Position numbers and translations under genes: made by a program. 64,000 nt of DNA from DATBLE01 sp963841405 (GTDB taxonomy: Bacteria > Actinomycetota > Thermoleophilia > Gaiellales > Gaiellaceae), in the NCBI GenBank assembly GCA_963841405.1, contig CAWJCM010000003.1, positions 248,001 through 312,000 on the forward strand, written 5' to 3'. A model generated the notes under the pieces. That model was not told the origin of the DNA, searched no databases, and saw only the letters and a list, made by a program, of their open reading frames with translations. This document shows, in pieces, positions 53,321 through 62,284 of this stretch; position 1 is the first letter of the stretch; every line of letters begins with the position of its first letter.

Positions 53321-54268
53321 TCACTCGCCGCGCGGCCGCCTGCCCATCAGCGAGGCGGCGAGCTCGCCGAGATCGTCGCCGGCGAGGATGCGGCAGACGC
53401 CCTCTGTGATCGGCAGCTCGATCTCCAGCCGGCGCGCGAGGTCGCGGAGCACCGGCGCGGTCGTCAGGCCTTCGACCACATGCCCGATCTCGGCGACCGC
53501 CTCCGCCGGCGAGGCTCCCTGCGCGATCAGCTCACCCGCCCGGCGGTTCCGGCCGAGCCGACTCCAGCAGGTCACGATCAGGTCGCCCATCCCGGCCAGG
53601 CCCGCGAACGTCTCCGGCCGCGCGCCGCAGGCCTCGCCCAGCCGGGCCATCTCCGCCAGGCCGCGGGTGATCAGCGCCGCCTTGGCGTTGTCCCCCGCGC
53701 CGAGGCCGTCGACGCCGCCGGCGGCGAGGCCGATCACGTTCTTCGCCGCAGCACAGAGCTCCACCCCTGCCAGATCCGTGTTGACGTAGACGCGAAAGAC
53801 GGTCGAATTGATCGCGTGCTGGAGCTCGACGGCGAGCTCCTCGTCCTCGCTCGCCACCACCGCTGCGCCGGGGAGCCCGGCGGCGATCTCCTCGGCCATG
53901 TTCGGCCCGGAGAGCACGGCCACCGGCCGGTCGCGCACGAGCGTCGAGAGCCGACCGCCGGTTGCGGGGTCGAGCCCCTTGGTCAGCGACAGGACCGGCC
54001 CGCCGTCGGGCAACCGGGCGACCACCTCCGAGAAGGACGCGCTCGGAACGGCGAGGACGTAGAGATCTGCTCCGGAGGCCACCTCCGAGACGGCGGCGAT
54101 GTCGTCGAGGGCGACGTCGCCGACAGCGCGCGGGTTGCGGCCGGTCTCGGCGACGGTCGCAGCCTGGGCGGGGTCGCGGCAGACGAGCGTCACCTCGTGG
54201 CCGCGGTCGGCGAGCAGGCGCGAGAACCCGGTTCCCCACGACCCCGCGCCGATCACCACCGCCCTCAC
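53321..54268 (-). CDS. gpsA: Glycerol-3-phosphate dehydrogenase [NAD(P)+]
   Basis: Makes sn-glycerol-3-phosphate for phospholipids. The 315-residue protein has the NAD motif RAVVIGAGSWGTGFSRLLAD, VPSASFSEVVARLPDGGPVL, SLTKGLDPATG, AVLSGPNMAEEIAAGLPGAA, ELCAAAKNVIGLAAGGVDGL (catalytic Lys), FAGLAGMGDLIVTCWSRLGR and VVEGLTTAPVLRDLA. Complete. GTG at 54268 follows TAGACT by 8 bases. Links to acpP/plsX lipid genes by pathway, not position. Confidence 0.95.
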   Translation of the reverse strand: MRAVVIGAGSWGTGFSRLLADRGHEVTLVCRDPAQAATVAETGRNPRAVGDVALDDIAAVSEVASGADLYVLAVPSASFSEVVARLPDGGPVLSLTKGLDPATGGRLSTLVRDRPVAVLSGPNMAEEIAAGLPGAAVVASEDEELAVELQHAINSTVFRVYVNTDLAGVELCAAAKNVIGLAAGGVDGLGAGDNAKAALITRGLAEMARLGEACGARPETFAGLAGMGDLIVTCWSRLGRNRRAGELIAQGASPAEAVAEIGHVVEGLTTAPVLRDLARRLEIELPITEGVCRILAGDDLGELAASLMGRRPRGE

Positions 54269-54276
54269 GATCGGCG

Positions 54277-54282
54277 AGTCTA
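54277..54282 (-). promoter_or_regulatory. Leaderless-type promoter of gpsA
   Basis: TAGACT with an 8-base gap to the GTG at 54268, just after the der stop. Confidence 0.5.
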
Positions 54283-54287
54283 CGGCG

Positions 54288-55610
54288 CTAGGACCGCCGG
54301 ACGAAATCGATCGAGACCGGGACGCCCTCCAGCTCGAAGCGGTCGCGGACCCGGTTCTCGACCCAGTAGCCGTAGTCGCGGGTGACGAGCGACGGGTCGT
54401 TGACGAAGAACCGGAACCGCGGCGGTCTCGTCGTCGTCTGCGTCCCGTACAGGAGGTTCAGCCGTCGCCGGTCGCGCGAGGGAGCCTGCCGGGCCGAGCG
54501 GAGCTCGCCCAGGAACGTGTTCAGCGCCGGGGTCGGGACGCGGCTCGTGTGCTTCGCGAACACCTGCTCGACCCGGTCGAGCAGCCGGGCGATCCCGCGG
54601 CCGGTGGTCGCCGAGACGGTGACGATGCCCGGGCGCTGGCGCAGCCGGTGGTCGAGCCGCGGGCGGACATCCTCGACCTTCACCCGGCCGACGTCCCACT
54701 TCGACAGGACGACGATCGTCGAGCAGTTCGCCTTGCGGGCGACGTCCGCAACCGCAAGGTCCTGGTCGACGAGACCCTCGCCGGCGTCGACGAGGACGAG
54801 AGCGATGTCCGCCCGCCCGGCCGCGTCCAGCGTGCGCAGCTCCGAGTAGTAGTCGATCCCCTGGCGCTGGCGGCGCTTGCGACGCAGGCCCGCGGTGTCG
54901 ACCAGCACGAAACGGGAGCCGTCGCGCTCGAACAGGGTGTCGATCGCGTCCCGGGTCGTGCCCGGCACATCCGAGACGATCACGCGCTCCTCGCCCAGGA
55001 TCGCGTTCAGTAGACTCGACTTGCCCACATTCGGGCGCCCGAGGATCGCCACGCGGATCGCCTCTTCGCCGACCTGCGCCGGCCTCGAAACTGCCTCGGG
55101 GAGGCGATTTCTCAGCCGCGCGACGATCGCGTCGAGCAGGTCGCCCGTACCGTGGCCGTGCAGGGCCGACAGCGGGATCGGCTCGCCCAGCCCGAACCGG
55201 TGGAACTCGAGCGCGAGCGCGTCTCGCGACGGGTCGTCGATCTTGTTCGCGAGCAGGAACACCGGCCGGCGGGCGCTGCGGAGGATCTCCGCCACCTCCT
55301 CGTCGCCCGGCGTGATCCCGGCCTTGGCGTCGACCACGAACAGCACGAGATCGGCCTCGTCGACTGCGGTGCGCGCCTGGTCGGCGATCGAGCGCGTGAT
55401 CGGCGAGCGATCGGCGACGTCGACGCCGCCGGTGTCGATCAGCCGGAACTCGGTGCCGGCCCATTCGCAGACGAGCTCCTTGCGGTCGCGCGTCACGCCG
55501 GGCGTCTCGTGGACGACGGCCGCCCTCGTGCCGGTCAGTCGGTTGACGAGCGTGGACTTGCCGACGTTGGGGAACCCCACGACGGCGACGGTGCCCGCGA
55601 GCTCGGGCAT
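54288..55610 (-). CDS. der: Ribosome-associated GTPase Der (EngA)
   Basis: A double GTPase needed for 50S assembly. The 440-residue protein has G domain 1 (VAVVGFPNVGKSTLVNRLTG, TPGVTRDRKELVCEWAGTEF, DTGGVD, LLANKIDD) and G domain 2 (VAILGRPNVGKSSLLNAILG, DVPGTTRDAIDTLFERDGSR, DTAGLRRKRRQRQGIDYYSE, VLSKWD), plus the C-terminal KH-like domain (RVPTPALNTFLGELRSARQA, RFRFFVNDPSLVTRDYGYWV). Complete. ATG at 55610, six bases after cmk. Confidence 0.96.
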   Translation of the reverse strand: MPELAGTVAVVGFPNVGKSTLVNRLTGTRAAVVHETPGVTRDRKELVCEWAGTEFRLIDTGGVDVADRSPITRSIADQARTAVDEADLVLFVVDAKAGITPGDEEVAEILRSARRPVFLLANKIDDPSRDALALEFHRFGLGEPIPLSALHGHGTGDLLDAIVARLRNRLPEAVSRPAQVGEEAIRVAILGRPNVGKSSLLNAILGEERVIVSDVPGTTRDAIDTLFERDGSRFVLVDTAGLRRKRRQRQGIDYYSELRTLDAAGRADIALVLVDAGEGLVDQDLAVADVARKANCSTIVVLSKWDVGRVKVEDVRPRLDHRLRQRPGIVTVSATTGRGIARLLDRVEQVFAKHTSRVPTPALNTFLGELRSARQAPSRDRRRLNLLYGTQTTTRPPRFRFFVNDPSLVTRDYGYWVENRVRDRFELEGVPVSIDFVRRS

Positions 55611-55616
55611 ATCCGT

Positions 55617-56249
55617 CTACGCCGGCGCGCGCTCGCGGACGAGCCGCTCGATGCGGTCGACGACCTCGTCCGCGGTGAGGTCGGTCGTGTCGATCAGCTC
55701 GGCGTCCTCGGCCGGCTGCATCCGGGCGGCGTCGCTCTGGTCGCGGGCGCGCAGGTCGGTCGCGAGCGCGTCGGCGGAGAGCTCGGGCCGCTCGGCCAGG
55801 CGCCTGCCGGCGCGGACGGAGGCGTCGGCCTGGAGGTAGACCTTCACCGGGGCATCGGGGACGACGACCGTGCCGATGTCACGCCCTTCGATGACGACGC
55901 CGCCGTCGGTCGCCAGCTCGCGCTGGCGCTCGCGCATGATCGTCCGCACCTCCGGGTGCCGGGCGACCACCGGCACCAGCCGGTCGATCTCGGCACGGCG
56001 GATCGCCGAGGTGACGTCGGTGCCGGCGATGAGGCACCGCCCTTCCGTGTCGAAGTCGACCGGGTTGGCGGCAGCCAGCTCCCCGAGCAGCTGACCCTTG
56101 TCGAGCGCGACGCCGTCCCGCCGGGCGAGCCAGGTCAGCGCCCGGTACATCGCCCCGGTGTCGAGATAGCGGAAGCCGAGGCGCTGCGCCAGTCCGCGCG
56201 CCACGGTGCTCTTCCCGGCCCCCGCGGGCCCGTCTATCGAGACAATCAT
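55617..56249 (-). CDS. cmk: Cytidylate kinase
   Basis: Phosphorylates CMP and dCMP. The 210-residue P-loop kinase has IVSIDGPAGAGKSTVARGLA, RYLDTGAMYRALTWLARR, GRDIGTVVVPDAPVKVYLQA and ARDQSDAARMQPAEDAELID, the usual order. Overlaps aroA by four bases (ATGA). The aroA-cmk-der order is common in bacteria. Confidence 0.95.
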   Translation of the reverse strand: MIVSIDGPAGAGKSTVARGLAQRLGFRYLDTGAMYRALTWLARRDGVALDKGQLLGELAAANPVDFDTEGRCLIAGTDVTSAIRRAEIDRLVPVVARHPEVRTIMRERQRELATDGGVVIEGRDIGTVVVPDAPVKVYLQADASVRAGRRLAERPELSADALATDLRARDQSDAARMQPAEDAELIDTTDLTADEVVDRIERLVRERAPA

Positions 56250-57574
56250 CGTCGGGACACAGACTCGAGCAGGTCGAAGAATCCGGGGAAGGATATCGAC
56301 ACCGCCTCCGCGCCCTCGACCTGCACGCCCTCACGCGAGACCAGCCCTGCGACCGCCCCGAGGATCGCGATCCGGTGGTCGCCGGCAGAGGCCATCACGC
56401 CGCCGCGTGGACGTGCCGGGACTCCGCGGACGGTGAAGCCGTCCGCTGTCGCGGCGATGCGCACCCCGAGCCGCCTGAGGGCGTCCGTCACCGTCTCGAT
56501 CCGGTCGGTCTCCTTCTGCCGCAGCTCGGCAGCGCCGCGTACGGAGCTGTTGCCGCGGGCCATCGAGGCGGCGAGCGCGAACAGCGGCAGCTCGTCGATC
56601 AGCAACGGCACCTCCTCCGGCTCGACCTCGGTGGCGACGAGGTCGGCGTGCTCGACCTCCACGTCGGCGACGGGCTCGCCTCCGGACGACGACCGGTTGT
56701 AGAGCGAGATGCGCGCGCCCATGCGCTCCAGTACGCCGAGGAGTCCTGTGCGCGTCGGGTTGACGCCGACCCGGGCAAGCCGCAGACGCGATCCTGGGAG
56801 CAGCGTGGCGGCGACGACGAACGGCGCGGAGGCCGAGAAGTCGCCCGGGACCTCGAGCCGGAGAGGCTCGAGACGCGCCGCCGGCCAGACCTCGACCCCG
56901 CCCGGCTCGGAGCGGAGGCGCGCTCCGGCCGCCCGCAGGATCCGCTCGGTGTGGTCACGGGTGGGAACCCGCTCGACGACGGTCGTGGGCCCGTCGGAGG
57001 CGTAGAGCCCGGCGAGCATGACGCACGACTTCACCTGCGCGCTCGCGACCGCCGGCTCGTACCGGATCGGGCGCAGGCCCCTGGCGTCGATCGCGAGCGG
57101 GAGACTGCCACCGGCGGTCTCGATGCCGGCTCCCATCCGCATCAGCGGATCGGCGATCCGCCGCATCGGACGGGAGCTGAGGGACTCGTCGCCGACGAGC
57201 TCGAACCGGCGGCCGCGCTGACCGGCGAGGATCCCGGGGAGCAGGCGGGCGAGCGTGCCGGCGTTGCCGCAGTCGATCGGCCCGGGCGGGGCCTGGAGGT
57301 TGCGCAGGCCGGCTCCGGCGATCCGCAGGGTGTCGCCCTCCTCGTCGACCCGGACGCCGAGCGCACGCACAGCGGCGATCGTCGACTCCGTGTCGCCGGA
57401 GCGGCCGAACCCGCCGACCACCGACTCGCCGTCGGCGACCGCTCCGACCAGGACCGCACGGTGGGAGATGGACTTGTCGCCCGGCAGGGCGACGCCGCCC
57501 TGGACGGACGCCGCGGGCTCGATCCTGACGGAACCGGGGACAGGTCTGCGAGACCTGTCCCTCTCTGTGCTCAT
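56246..57574 (-). CDS. aroA: 3-Phosphoshikimate 1-carboxyvinyltransferase (EPSP synthase)
   Basis: Sixth step of the shikimate pathway. The 442-residue enzyme has GGVALPGDKSISHRAVLVGA (K-S-I-S), PIDCGNAGTLARLLPGILAG, GDESLSSRPMRRIADPLMRM, SAQVKSCVMLAGLYASDGPT, VPTRDHTERILRA, AELRQKETDRIETVTDALRR and AGDHRIAILGAVAG. Residues about 5-12 (R-D-R-S-R-R-P-V) are encoded by a palindromic repeat at 57538-57560; the enzyme proper begins near residue 16. ATG at 57574 is in an ATGA overlap with tyrA. Confidence 0.95.
   Translation of the reverse strand: MSTERDRSRRPVPGSVRIEPAASVQGGVALPGDKSISHRAVLVGAVADGESVVGGFGRSGDTESTIAAVRALGVRVDEEGDTLRIAGAGLRNLQAPPGPIDCGNAGTLARLLPGILAGQRGRRFELVGDESLSSRPMRRIADPLMRMGAGIETAGGSLPLAIDARGLRPIRYEPAVASAQVKSCVMLAGLYASDGPTTVVERVPTRDHTERILRAAGARLRSEPGGVEVWPAARLEPLRLEVPGDFSASAPFVVAATLLPGSRLRLARVGVNPTRTGLLGVLERMGARISLYNRSSSGGEPVADVEVEHADLVATEVEPEEVPLLIDELPLFALAASMARGNSSVRGAAELRQKETDRIETVTDALRRLGVRIAATADGFTVRGVPARPRGGVMASAGDHRIAILGAVAGLVSREGVQVEGAEAVSISFPGFFDLLESVSRR
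57538..57560. repeat. Palindrome GGACAGGTCT inside the aroA 5' end
   Basis: Arms GGACAGGTCT (57538-57547) and AGACCTGTCC (57551-57560) around GCG, with flanks CCGGG before and CTCTCTGTGCT after, matching the copy at 29887-29909 and its flanks (CCGGG, GTCTGTGCGCT). Here it lies 14 bases inside the aroA reading frame rather than between genes. Confidence 0.7.
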
Positions 57575-58650
57575 TGCAGGAGCACCGGCGAGACGGAGAC
57601 GCCGTAGCCCTGCGCCTCGAGCAGGGCCGCGGCACGGGCGGCCTCGTCCGCCCCGGAGACGAGCACGGTCAGGATTCCGCCGCGATCCGGGGAGAAGTGG
57701 CGGAGCTCGAAGTCCTCGATGTTGATCCGCTCGGCGCCGAGAGCCTGCGTGATCCCGGCGAGCACACCGGGCCGGTCGGGCACGTGGACGGTCACTTGCT
57801 GCAGCTCGCCCGGGTCCGGGTACGCCTCGGCGAGCATCCGGCGGCGGTTCTCCGACGCCTCCGCCACCCAGCGGGCGAGATATCCGCCGTCGGCGCCGGC
57901 GAGCGCCTCCTCGAGCTGCTCGACTCGTCGGCGGTGCTCGGCCAGGGCCTCGCGGAGCTCGGGCGCGTTGTCGAGGAAGATGTCCACCCAGATGCGCGGA
58001 TTCGCGCCCGCGACGCGCGTCATGTCCCGCAGCGAGCCCCCGGCGGCGGCGAGCGGGTCGTGCCCCTCGACCCGTCCGGCGCCCGCCTGGTTGACGAGCA
58101 GGTTGGCCAGAGCGTGCGGGAGGTGGCTGGTCAGCGCGACCAGCCGGTCGTGCGCCCTGGGGTCGATCGCCACCGGGACCGCCCCGAGCGAGGCGACGAA
58201 TCCGTGCACGAGCCGGTACCGCTCCGGATCTGTGGCGGTGACCGGCGTCAGGAACCAGGTGGCGCCGTCGAAGAGGTCCGCGGTCGCGTACGCGGGGCCG
58301 CGCGCCTCTCGTCCACACACCGGGTGACCGCCGACGAAGCGCTCCGGGAACCGCAGCGACCAGTCCTTCGTCGAGCCCACATCCGTGACCGTGCAGCGGT
58401 CGGGCGCGCTCCCGATCACCTCCTCGACGAGGGCTGGCAGCACGGTGACCGGCGCGGCGACCACCGCGAGATCGGCCTCGGCGAGGAGGCCGTTCAGCGG
58501 CCCGACCTCGTCGACCGCGCCGCGCTCGAGCGCGATCCCCACCGCCGCCTCGTCGGCGTCATGGCCGCCCACCCAGTCGACGCCCGCCCGCTTCGCGGCC
58601 AGGCCGACCGAGGCGCCCATCAGGCCCGTTCCGACGACTGCGAGGCGCAT
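57571..58650 (-). CDS. tyrA: Prephenate dehydrogenase with ACT domain
   Basis: Makes 4-hydroxyphenylpyruvate for tyrosine. The 359-residue protein has the NAD motif RLAVVGTGLMGASVGLAAKR, DVGSTKDWSLRFPERFVGGH, HPVCGREARGPAYATADLFD, ALTSHLPHALANLLVNQAGA, and a C-terminal ACT domain from about residue 285 (VTVHVPDRPGVLAGITQALG, ERINIEDFELRHFSPDRGG), which suggests feedback control by an amino acid, probably tyrosine. Between aroA and the DAHP synthase gene, forming an aromatic operon. Confidence 0.93.
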   Translation of the reverse strand: MRLAVVGTGLMGASVGLAAKRAGVDWVGGHDADEAAVGIALERGAVDEVGPLNGLLAEADLAVVAAPVTVLPALVEEVIGSAPDRCTVTDVGSTKDWSLRFPERFVGGHPVCGREARGPAYATADLFDGATWFLTPVTATDPERYRLVHGFVASLGAVPVAIDPRAHDRLVALTSHLPHALANLLVNQAGAGRVEGHDPLAAAGGSLRDMTRVAGANPRIWVDIFLDNAPELREALAEHRRRVEQLEEALAGADGGYLARWVAEASENRRRMLAEAYPDPGELQQVTVHVPDRPGVLAGITQALGAERINIEDFELRHFSPDRGGILTVLVSGADEAARAAALLEAQGYGVSVSPVLLQ

Positions 58651-58651
58651 C

Positions 58652-60007
58652 TCAGACGGCGGCGCGCATGAGCTCGGCCACGTGGAAGGCGAGGTCGAGC
58701 GACTGCCGGGCGTTCAGGCGAGGATCGCAGAGAGTCGTGTAGGCGTCGTCGAGCTGCTCCTCGGAGAGACTGTCGCTGCCGCCGAGGCACTCGGTGACGT
58801 CGTCGCCGGTGATCTCGAGGTGCACGCCGCCCGGCCAGGTGCCCTCCGCGTGGTGGACGGCGAAGAAGCCCTCGATCTCGGCGACGATGCGGCCGAAGTC
58901 GCGCGTCTTTCGGCCGCTCGCGGTGCGGAACGTGTTCGCGTGCATCGGGTCGCAGATCCAGACGACCGGGTGGCCGGCTTCGCGCACCGCGCGGACGAGC
59001 GGCGGGAGCGTTTCCCCCACCCGCTCGGCGCCCATCCGGGCCACCAGCGTCAGCCTGCCGGGCACGCGACCCGGGTTGAGCGTCTCGCAGAGCGCGACCG
59101 CCTCCTCGGCCGTTGCTGCGGGCCCCAGCTTGACGCCGACGGGGTTGTGCACGCCGGCGAGGAACTCGACGTGGGCGCCGTCCGGGCGGCGTGTCCGCTC
59201 GCCGATCCAGAGGAAGTGGGCCGAGCAGTCGTACCAGTCGCCGGTCAGCGAGTCCCGCCTGGTCAGCGCCTCCTCGAAGTCGAGCAGCAGTGCCTCGTGA
59301 CTCGTCCAGATGTCGGTCTGGTGGAGCGCCGGGTTCCGCATGTCGACGCCGATCGCGGACATGAAGCTCATCGCCCGCTGGATCTCGCTGGCGAGTTGCT
59401 CGTAGCGGCGGCCCTCCGGCGAGTTGGCGACGAACTCCTGCGTCCAGGCGTGGACCTGGCCGAGATCTGCATAGCCGCCCTTCGTGAACGCGCGCAGGAG
59501 ATTGAGCGTCGAGGTGGCCTGGTGGTAGCCCTGGAGCATCCGGCCGGGGTCGGGCGTGCGTGCCTCGACGGTCGGCTCGTCGCCGTGGACGATGTGGCCG
59601 CGGAACGTCGGCAGGACGAGATCGCCGACGATCTCGGTCGGCTCGGAGCGCGGCTTGACGAACTGCCCGGCGATCCGGCCGACCTTGACCACCGGCAGGC
59701 TGGCCGCGTACGTGAGCACGGCCGACATCTGCAGGATGATCTTCAGCTTCTCGCGCAGATTCGGCGCGTTCCAGTCGTAGAACGACTCGGCGCAGTCGCC
59801 CGCCTGCAGGACGAACGCCTTGCCCTCGACGACGTCCGCGAGCCGGTCGAGCAGGCTCCGGGCCTCCCCGGCGAAGACGAGCGGCGGCATGCGCGTGATC
59901 TCGGCGCGCACCTCTTCGAGACGTGCCTGATCGGGCCAGTCGGGCTGCTGGAGCGCCGGGAAGCCGCGCCAGGACGAGGGCGACCAGGATGCGGAGGTGA
60001 CGGCCAC
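58652..60007 (-). CDS. 3-Deoxy-7-phosphoheptulonate synthase, class II
   Basis: First step of the shikimate pathway. The 451-residue protein is the plant/actinobacterial class II type: ALQQPDWPDQARLEEVRAEI, VLQAGDCAESFYDWNAPNLR (metal Cys in GDCAE), SYD-like N-terminal region, LVLPTFRGHIVHGDEPTVEA (usual YRGDxIN replaced by FRGHIVH), SFMSAIGVDMRNPALHQTDI, THEALLLDFEEALTR-like segment, CSAHFLWIGERTRRPDGAHV, LVARMGAERVGETLPPLVRA, WICDPMHANTFRTASGRKTR and HLEITGDDVTECLGGSDSL. GTG at 60007 with TACACT 7 bases upstream; first gene of the aromatic operon. Confidence 0.94.
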   Translation of the reverse strand: MAVTSASWSPSSWRGFPALQQPDWPDQARLEEVRAEITRMPPLVFAGEARSLLDRLADVVEGKAFVLQAGDCAESFYDWNAPNLREKLKIILQMSAVLTYAASLPVVKVGRIAGQFVKPRSEPTEIVGDLVLPTFRGHIVHGDEPTVEARTPDPGRMLQGYHQATSTLNLLRAFTKGGYADLGQVHAWTQEFVANSPEGRRYEQLASEIQRAMSFMSAIGVDMRNPALHQTDIWTSHEALLLDFEEALTRRDSLTGDWYDCSAHFLWIGERTRRPDGAHVEFLAGVHNPVGVKLGPAATAEEAVALCETLNPGRVPGRLTLVARMGAERVGETLPPLVRAVREAGHPVVWICDPMHANTFRTASGRKTRDFGRIVAEIEGFFAVHHAEGTWPGGVHLEITGDDVTECLGGSDSLSEEQLDDAYTTLCDPRLNARQSLDLAFHVAELMRAAV

Positions 60008-60014
60008 TTTCCGC

Positions 60015-60020
60015 AGTGTA
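60015..60020 (-). promoter_or_regulatory. Leaderless-type promoter of the DAHP synthase-tyrA-aroA operon
   Basis: TACACT with a 7-base gap to the GTG at 60007. Confidence 0.6.
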
Positions 60021-60047
60021 GTGACCGGCCGGAGCCGCTAAAACAGC

Positions 60048-62213
60048 CTAGTCCGGCTCGGCGACGGGCTGTGGGCCGCGGACGAACAGGGCGCGGCGGA
60101 CCGGCTCGGGGAACCACCAGTTGTACTTCCCGAGCAGCATCATCAGCGACGGGACCAGGAGCGCACGGATCAGGGTCGCGTCGATCAGGACACCCGCTGC
60201 GAGCCCGATGCCGAACTGCTTGATGTCCGGGCCTGGCCCGGTCGACAGCGAGAAGAACGCGAACACGAGCACGAGCGCGGCGCTCGTCACCAGCTTCCCG
60301 GTGCGCGCCAGGCCGAGCGAGATCGCCTGGGTGGTGTCCCTCGTCTCGTCGTAGGCCTCGCGGATGCGGGTGACGATGAAGACCTCGTAGTCCATCGACA
60401 GGCCGAAGAGGAACGCGAAGATCATCAGGGGTATCCAGGCGATCACCGCCTGGGTGGCCTTGATCCCCCAGATCGCCTCGCTGCCGTGGCCCTGCTGGAA
60501 GATGAAGACGACGACGCCGAGCGCGCAGCCCAGCGAGATCAGGTTCAGGATCACCGCCTTCACCGACAGCACGACCGACCGGAAGGCGCGCATCAGGAGC
60601 AGGAACGTCAGCAGGACGACGAAGCCGAGGACGTACGGGAAGTTGCCGTAGACGGCGTGGACGAAGTCGCGGTCCTCCGGAGCGACGCCACCGAGCGAGA
60701 GCTTGACGTTGCCGCCGATCTGGTCCTGGAGGCTCGGTAGCACGTCGTGCTGGAGGTTCGAGATCACCTTCCTGGCAGGCTTGGCGGCGCCGTCGGTCGC
60801 CGGGATCGCCTCGACCAGCCCGGTGTCGCCCCGCTGCCAGTCCGGGCCGGGCGGCGCGGAGGCGCCGTCGACGCCCTCGGTCTGCTCGACCCGCTTCACG
60901 ACGAGCGCGCGCTTCTGGTCCGTCGAGCCGTTCTCGACGAGCACGACGTAGGGCTTGAGCGCGCCTGCGCTGATGCCGGCCGCGGTGAGCGCGTCGCGCC
61001 CCTGGAAGGCGTCGCCCGTGCCCGGCAGGTTCGCGGCCTCGGCCTCCGACGGGTTGATCTTGAAGGCCGGGATCAGGAGCAGCACGACGAGGGCCAGGCC
61101 GGCGGCGGCGACCCTGCCCGGCCGTTTGACCACGTATTCCGCCCACCGGTGCCAGAAGCCCTGCTCGCCCGGATCGGCCGAGACGATCCGCTTCGGGATC
61201 ACCCGCAGCTTGTCGATGCGGTCGCCCATCCAGTAGAGGAGCACCGGAGTCAGCGTGATGCTGGAGAGCACCGCGACCGCCGGGATCAGCATGCCTCCGA
61301 TCCCGATCGAGCGGATGAACGGCAGCGGCAGCAGCACCATGCTGAGCAGGCCGATCGCGACCGTCGAGCCGGAGACGACGACCGAGCGGCCCGCGTGCGT
61401 CATCGTCTCGATCAGCGCCTCCTCGACGTCGCCGCGATGGTGGAGCTCCTCGCGGAACCGGAAGATCATCAGCAGCGAGTAGTCGACGGCCACTCCGAGC
61501 CCGACCAGTGCGACCAGGAACTCGACGATGATCGAGACGTCGGTCACGTAGGTGAGCGCGAAGACGGCGCTGAAGGTGGTCAGGATCGAGGCCGCCGCCG
61601 TGACCAGCGGAATGCTCACCGCCGTCAACGTCCCGAAGACGAAGAGGAGCACGAGGAGGGCGCCGACGCCGCCGATCAGCACCTCGATCAGGATGCTCGG
61701 CCCGCCGCTGCCGCCGATGTCCTCCTGGAGCGGGTCCCGCCCCGTCAGGTGCACGGTCAACCCGGCCGGCGCCGCGTCCTTCAACGCGGCCCGCACCTGC
61801 TTGATGTGCACGTTCGAGTTGAACCCGGGATTGCCCGGCGGATAGATCGTGGCGAAGGTGGTGTGGCGGTCCTTCGAGACGTATGCGTTCGAGCCGGTGG
61901 AGAAGTACGAGGCCGTGCGCGAGCCGGGGTTCACGCCTGCCGCGGCGTCGACCGCCGTCTGGATGCCGCGCTGCTGCGTGACGTCGCCGCCGGAACGGAA
62001 TACGGCGACGAGCGGCGCCTGCTCGCCGCTCCCGAACGTCTTCAGCGTGCGCTGGTTCGCCTCGTAGGCGGAGTATCCCGGGATCGAGAACGACTCGAAC
62101 CAGCGGTCGCCGATCTTGCTGGTCGTGAACAGGCCGAGGACGATCAGCAGGATCCAGGCGACGACGATCCAGCGGCGGCGGCGGATGACGAGATGGCCGA
62201 GGCGCTCGAACAT
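60048..62213 (-). CDS. MMPL/RND family membrane transporter
   Basis: A 721-residue MMPL-type transporter. Helix 1 (VIRRRRWIVVAWILLIVLGL) is followed by a large extracytoplasmic loop, then five helices with GVAVDYSLLMIFRFREELHH, a second large loop (about residues 395-520) and five more helices with GLSMDYEVFIVTRIREAYDE; the two x-D-Y pairs are the proton-relay motifs of the family. A C-terminal cytoplasmic tail is very short. Such proteins export lipids, siderophores or drugs; no cargo gene is adjacent. ATG at 62213 follows TAACGT by 7 bases; the longer frame to 62270 would start inside the trpS promoter region. Confidence 0.9.
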   Translation of the reverse strand: MFERLGHLVIRRRRWIVVAWILLIVLGLFTTSKIGDRWFESFSIPGYSAYEANQRTLKTFGSGEQAPLVAVFRSGGDVTQQRGIQTAVDAAAGVNPGSRTASYFSTGSNAYVSKDRHTTFATIYPPGNPGFNSNVHIKQVRAALKDAAPAGLTVHLTGRDPLQEDIGGSGGPSILIEVLIGGVGALLVLLFVFGTLTAVSIPLVTAAASILTTFSAVFALTYVTDVSIIVEFLVALVGLGVAVDYSLLMIFRFREELHHRGDVEEALIETMTHAGRSVVVSGSTVAIGLLSMVLLPLPFIRSIGIGGMLIPAVAVLSSITLTPVLLYWMGDRIDKLRVIPKRIVSADPGEQGFWHRWAEYVVKRPGRVAAAGLALVVLLLIPAFKINPSEAEAANLPGTGDAFQGRDALTAAGISAGALKPYVVLVENGSTDQKRALVVKRVEQTEGVDGASAPPGPDWQRGDTGLVEAIPATDGAAKPARKVISNLQHDVLPSLQDQIGGNVKLSLGGVAPEDRDFVHAVYGNFPYVLGFVVLLTFLLLMRAFRSVVLSVKAVILNLISLGCALGVVVFIFQQGHGSEAIWGIKATQAVIAWIPLMIFAFLFGLSMDYEVFIVTRIREAYDETRDTTQAISLGLARTGKLVTSAALVLVFAFFSLSTGPGPDIKQFGIGLAAGVLIDATLIRALLVPSLMMLLGKYNWWFPEPVRRALFVRGPQPVAEPD

Positions 62214-62220
62214 CCCGTGC

Positions 62221-62226
62221 ACGTTA
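62221..62226 (-). promoter_or_regulatory. Leaderless-type promoter of the MMPL gene
   Basis: TAACGT with a 7-base gap to the ATG at 62213, divergent from the trpS promoter 39 bases away. Confidence 0.55.
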
Positions 62227-62264
62227 TGGACCCGAACCCGTGCTGCGCAAGCCCGTGGCGCGGA

Positions 62265-62270
62265 TATCAT
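62265..62270 (+). promoter_or_regulatory. -10 element of trpS
   Basis: TATCAT, predicting a transcript start near 62277 and a leader of about 150 bases, by far the longest in this window. Confidence 0.55.
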
Positions 62271-62284
62271 GTGGACCGATGGTG

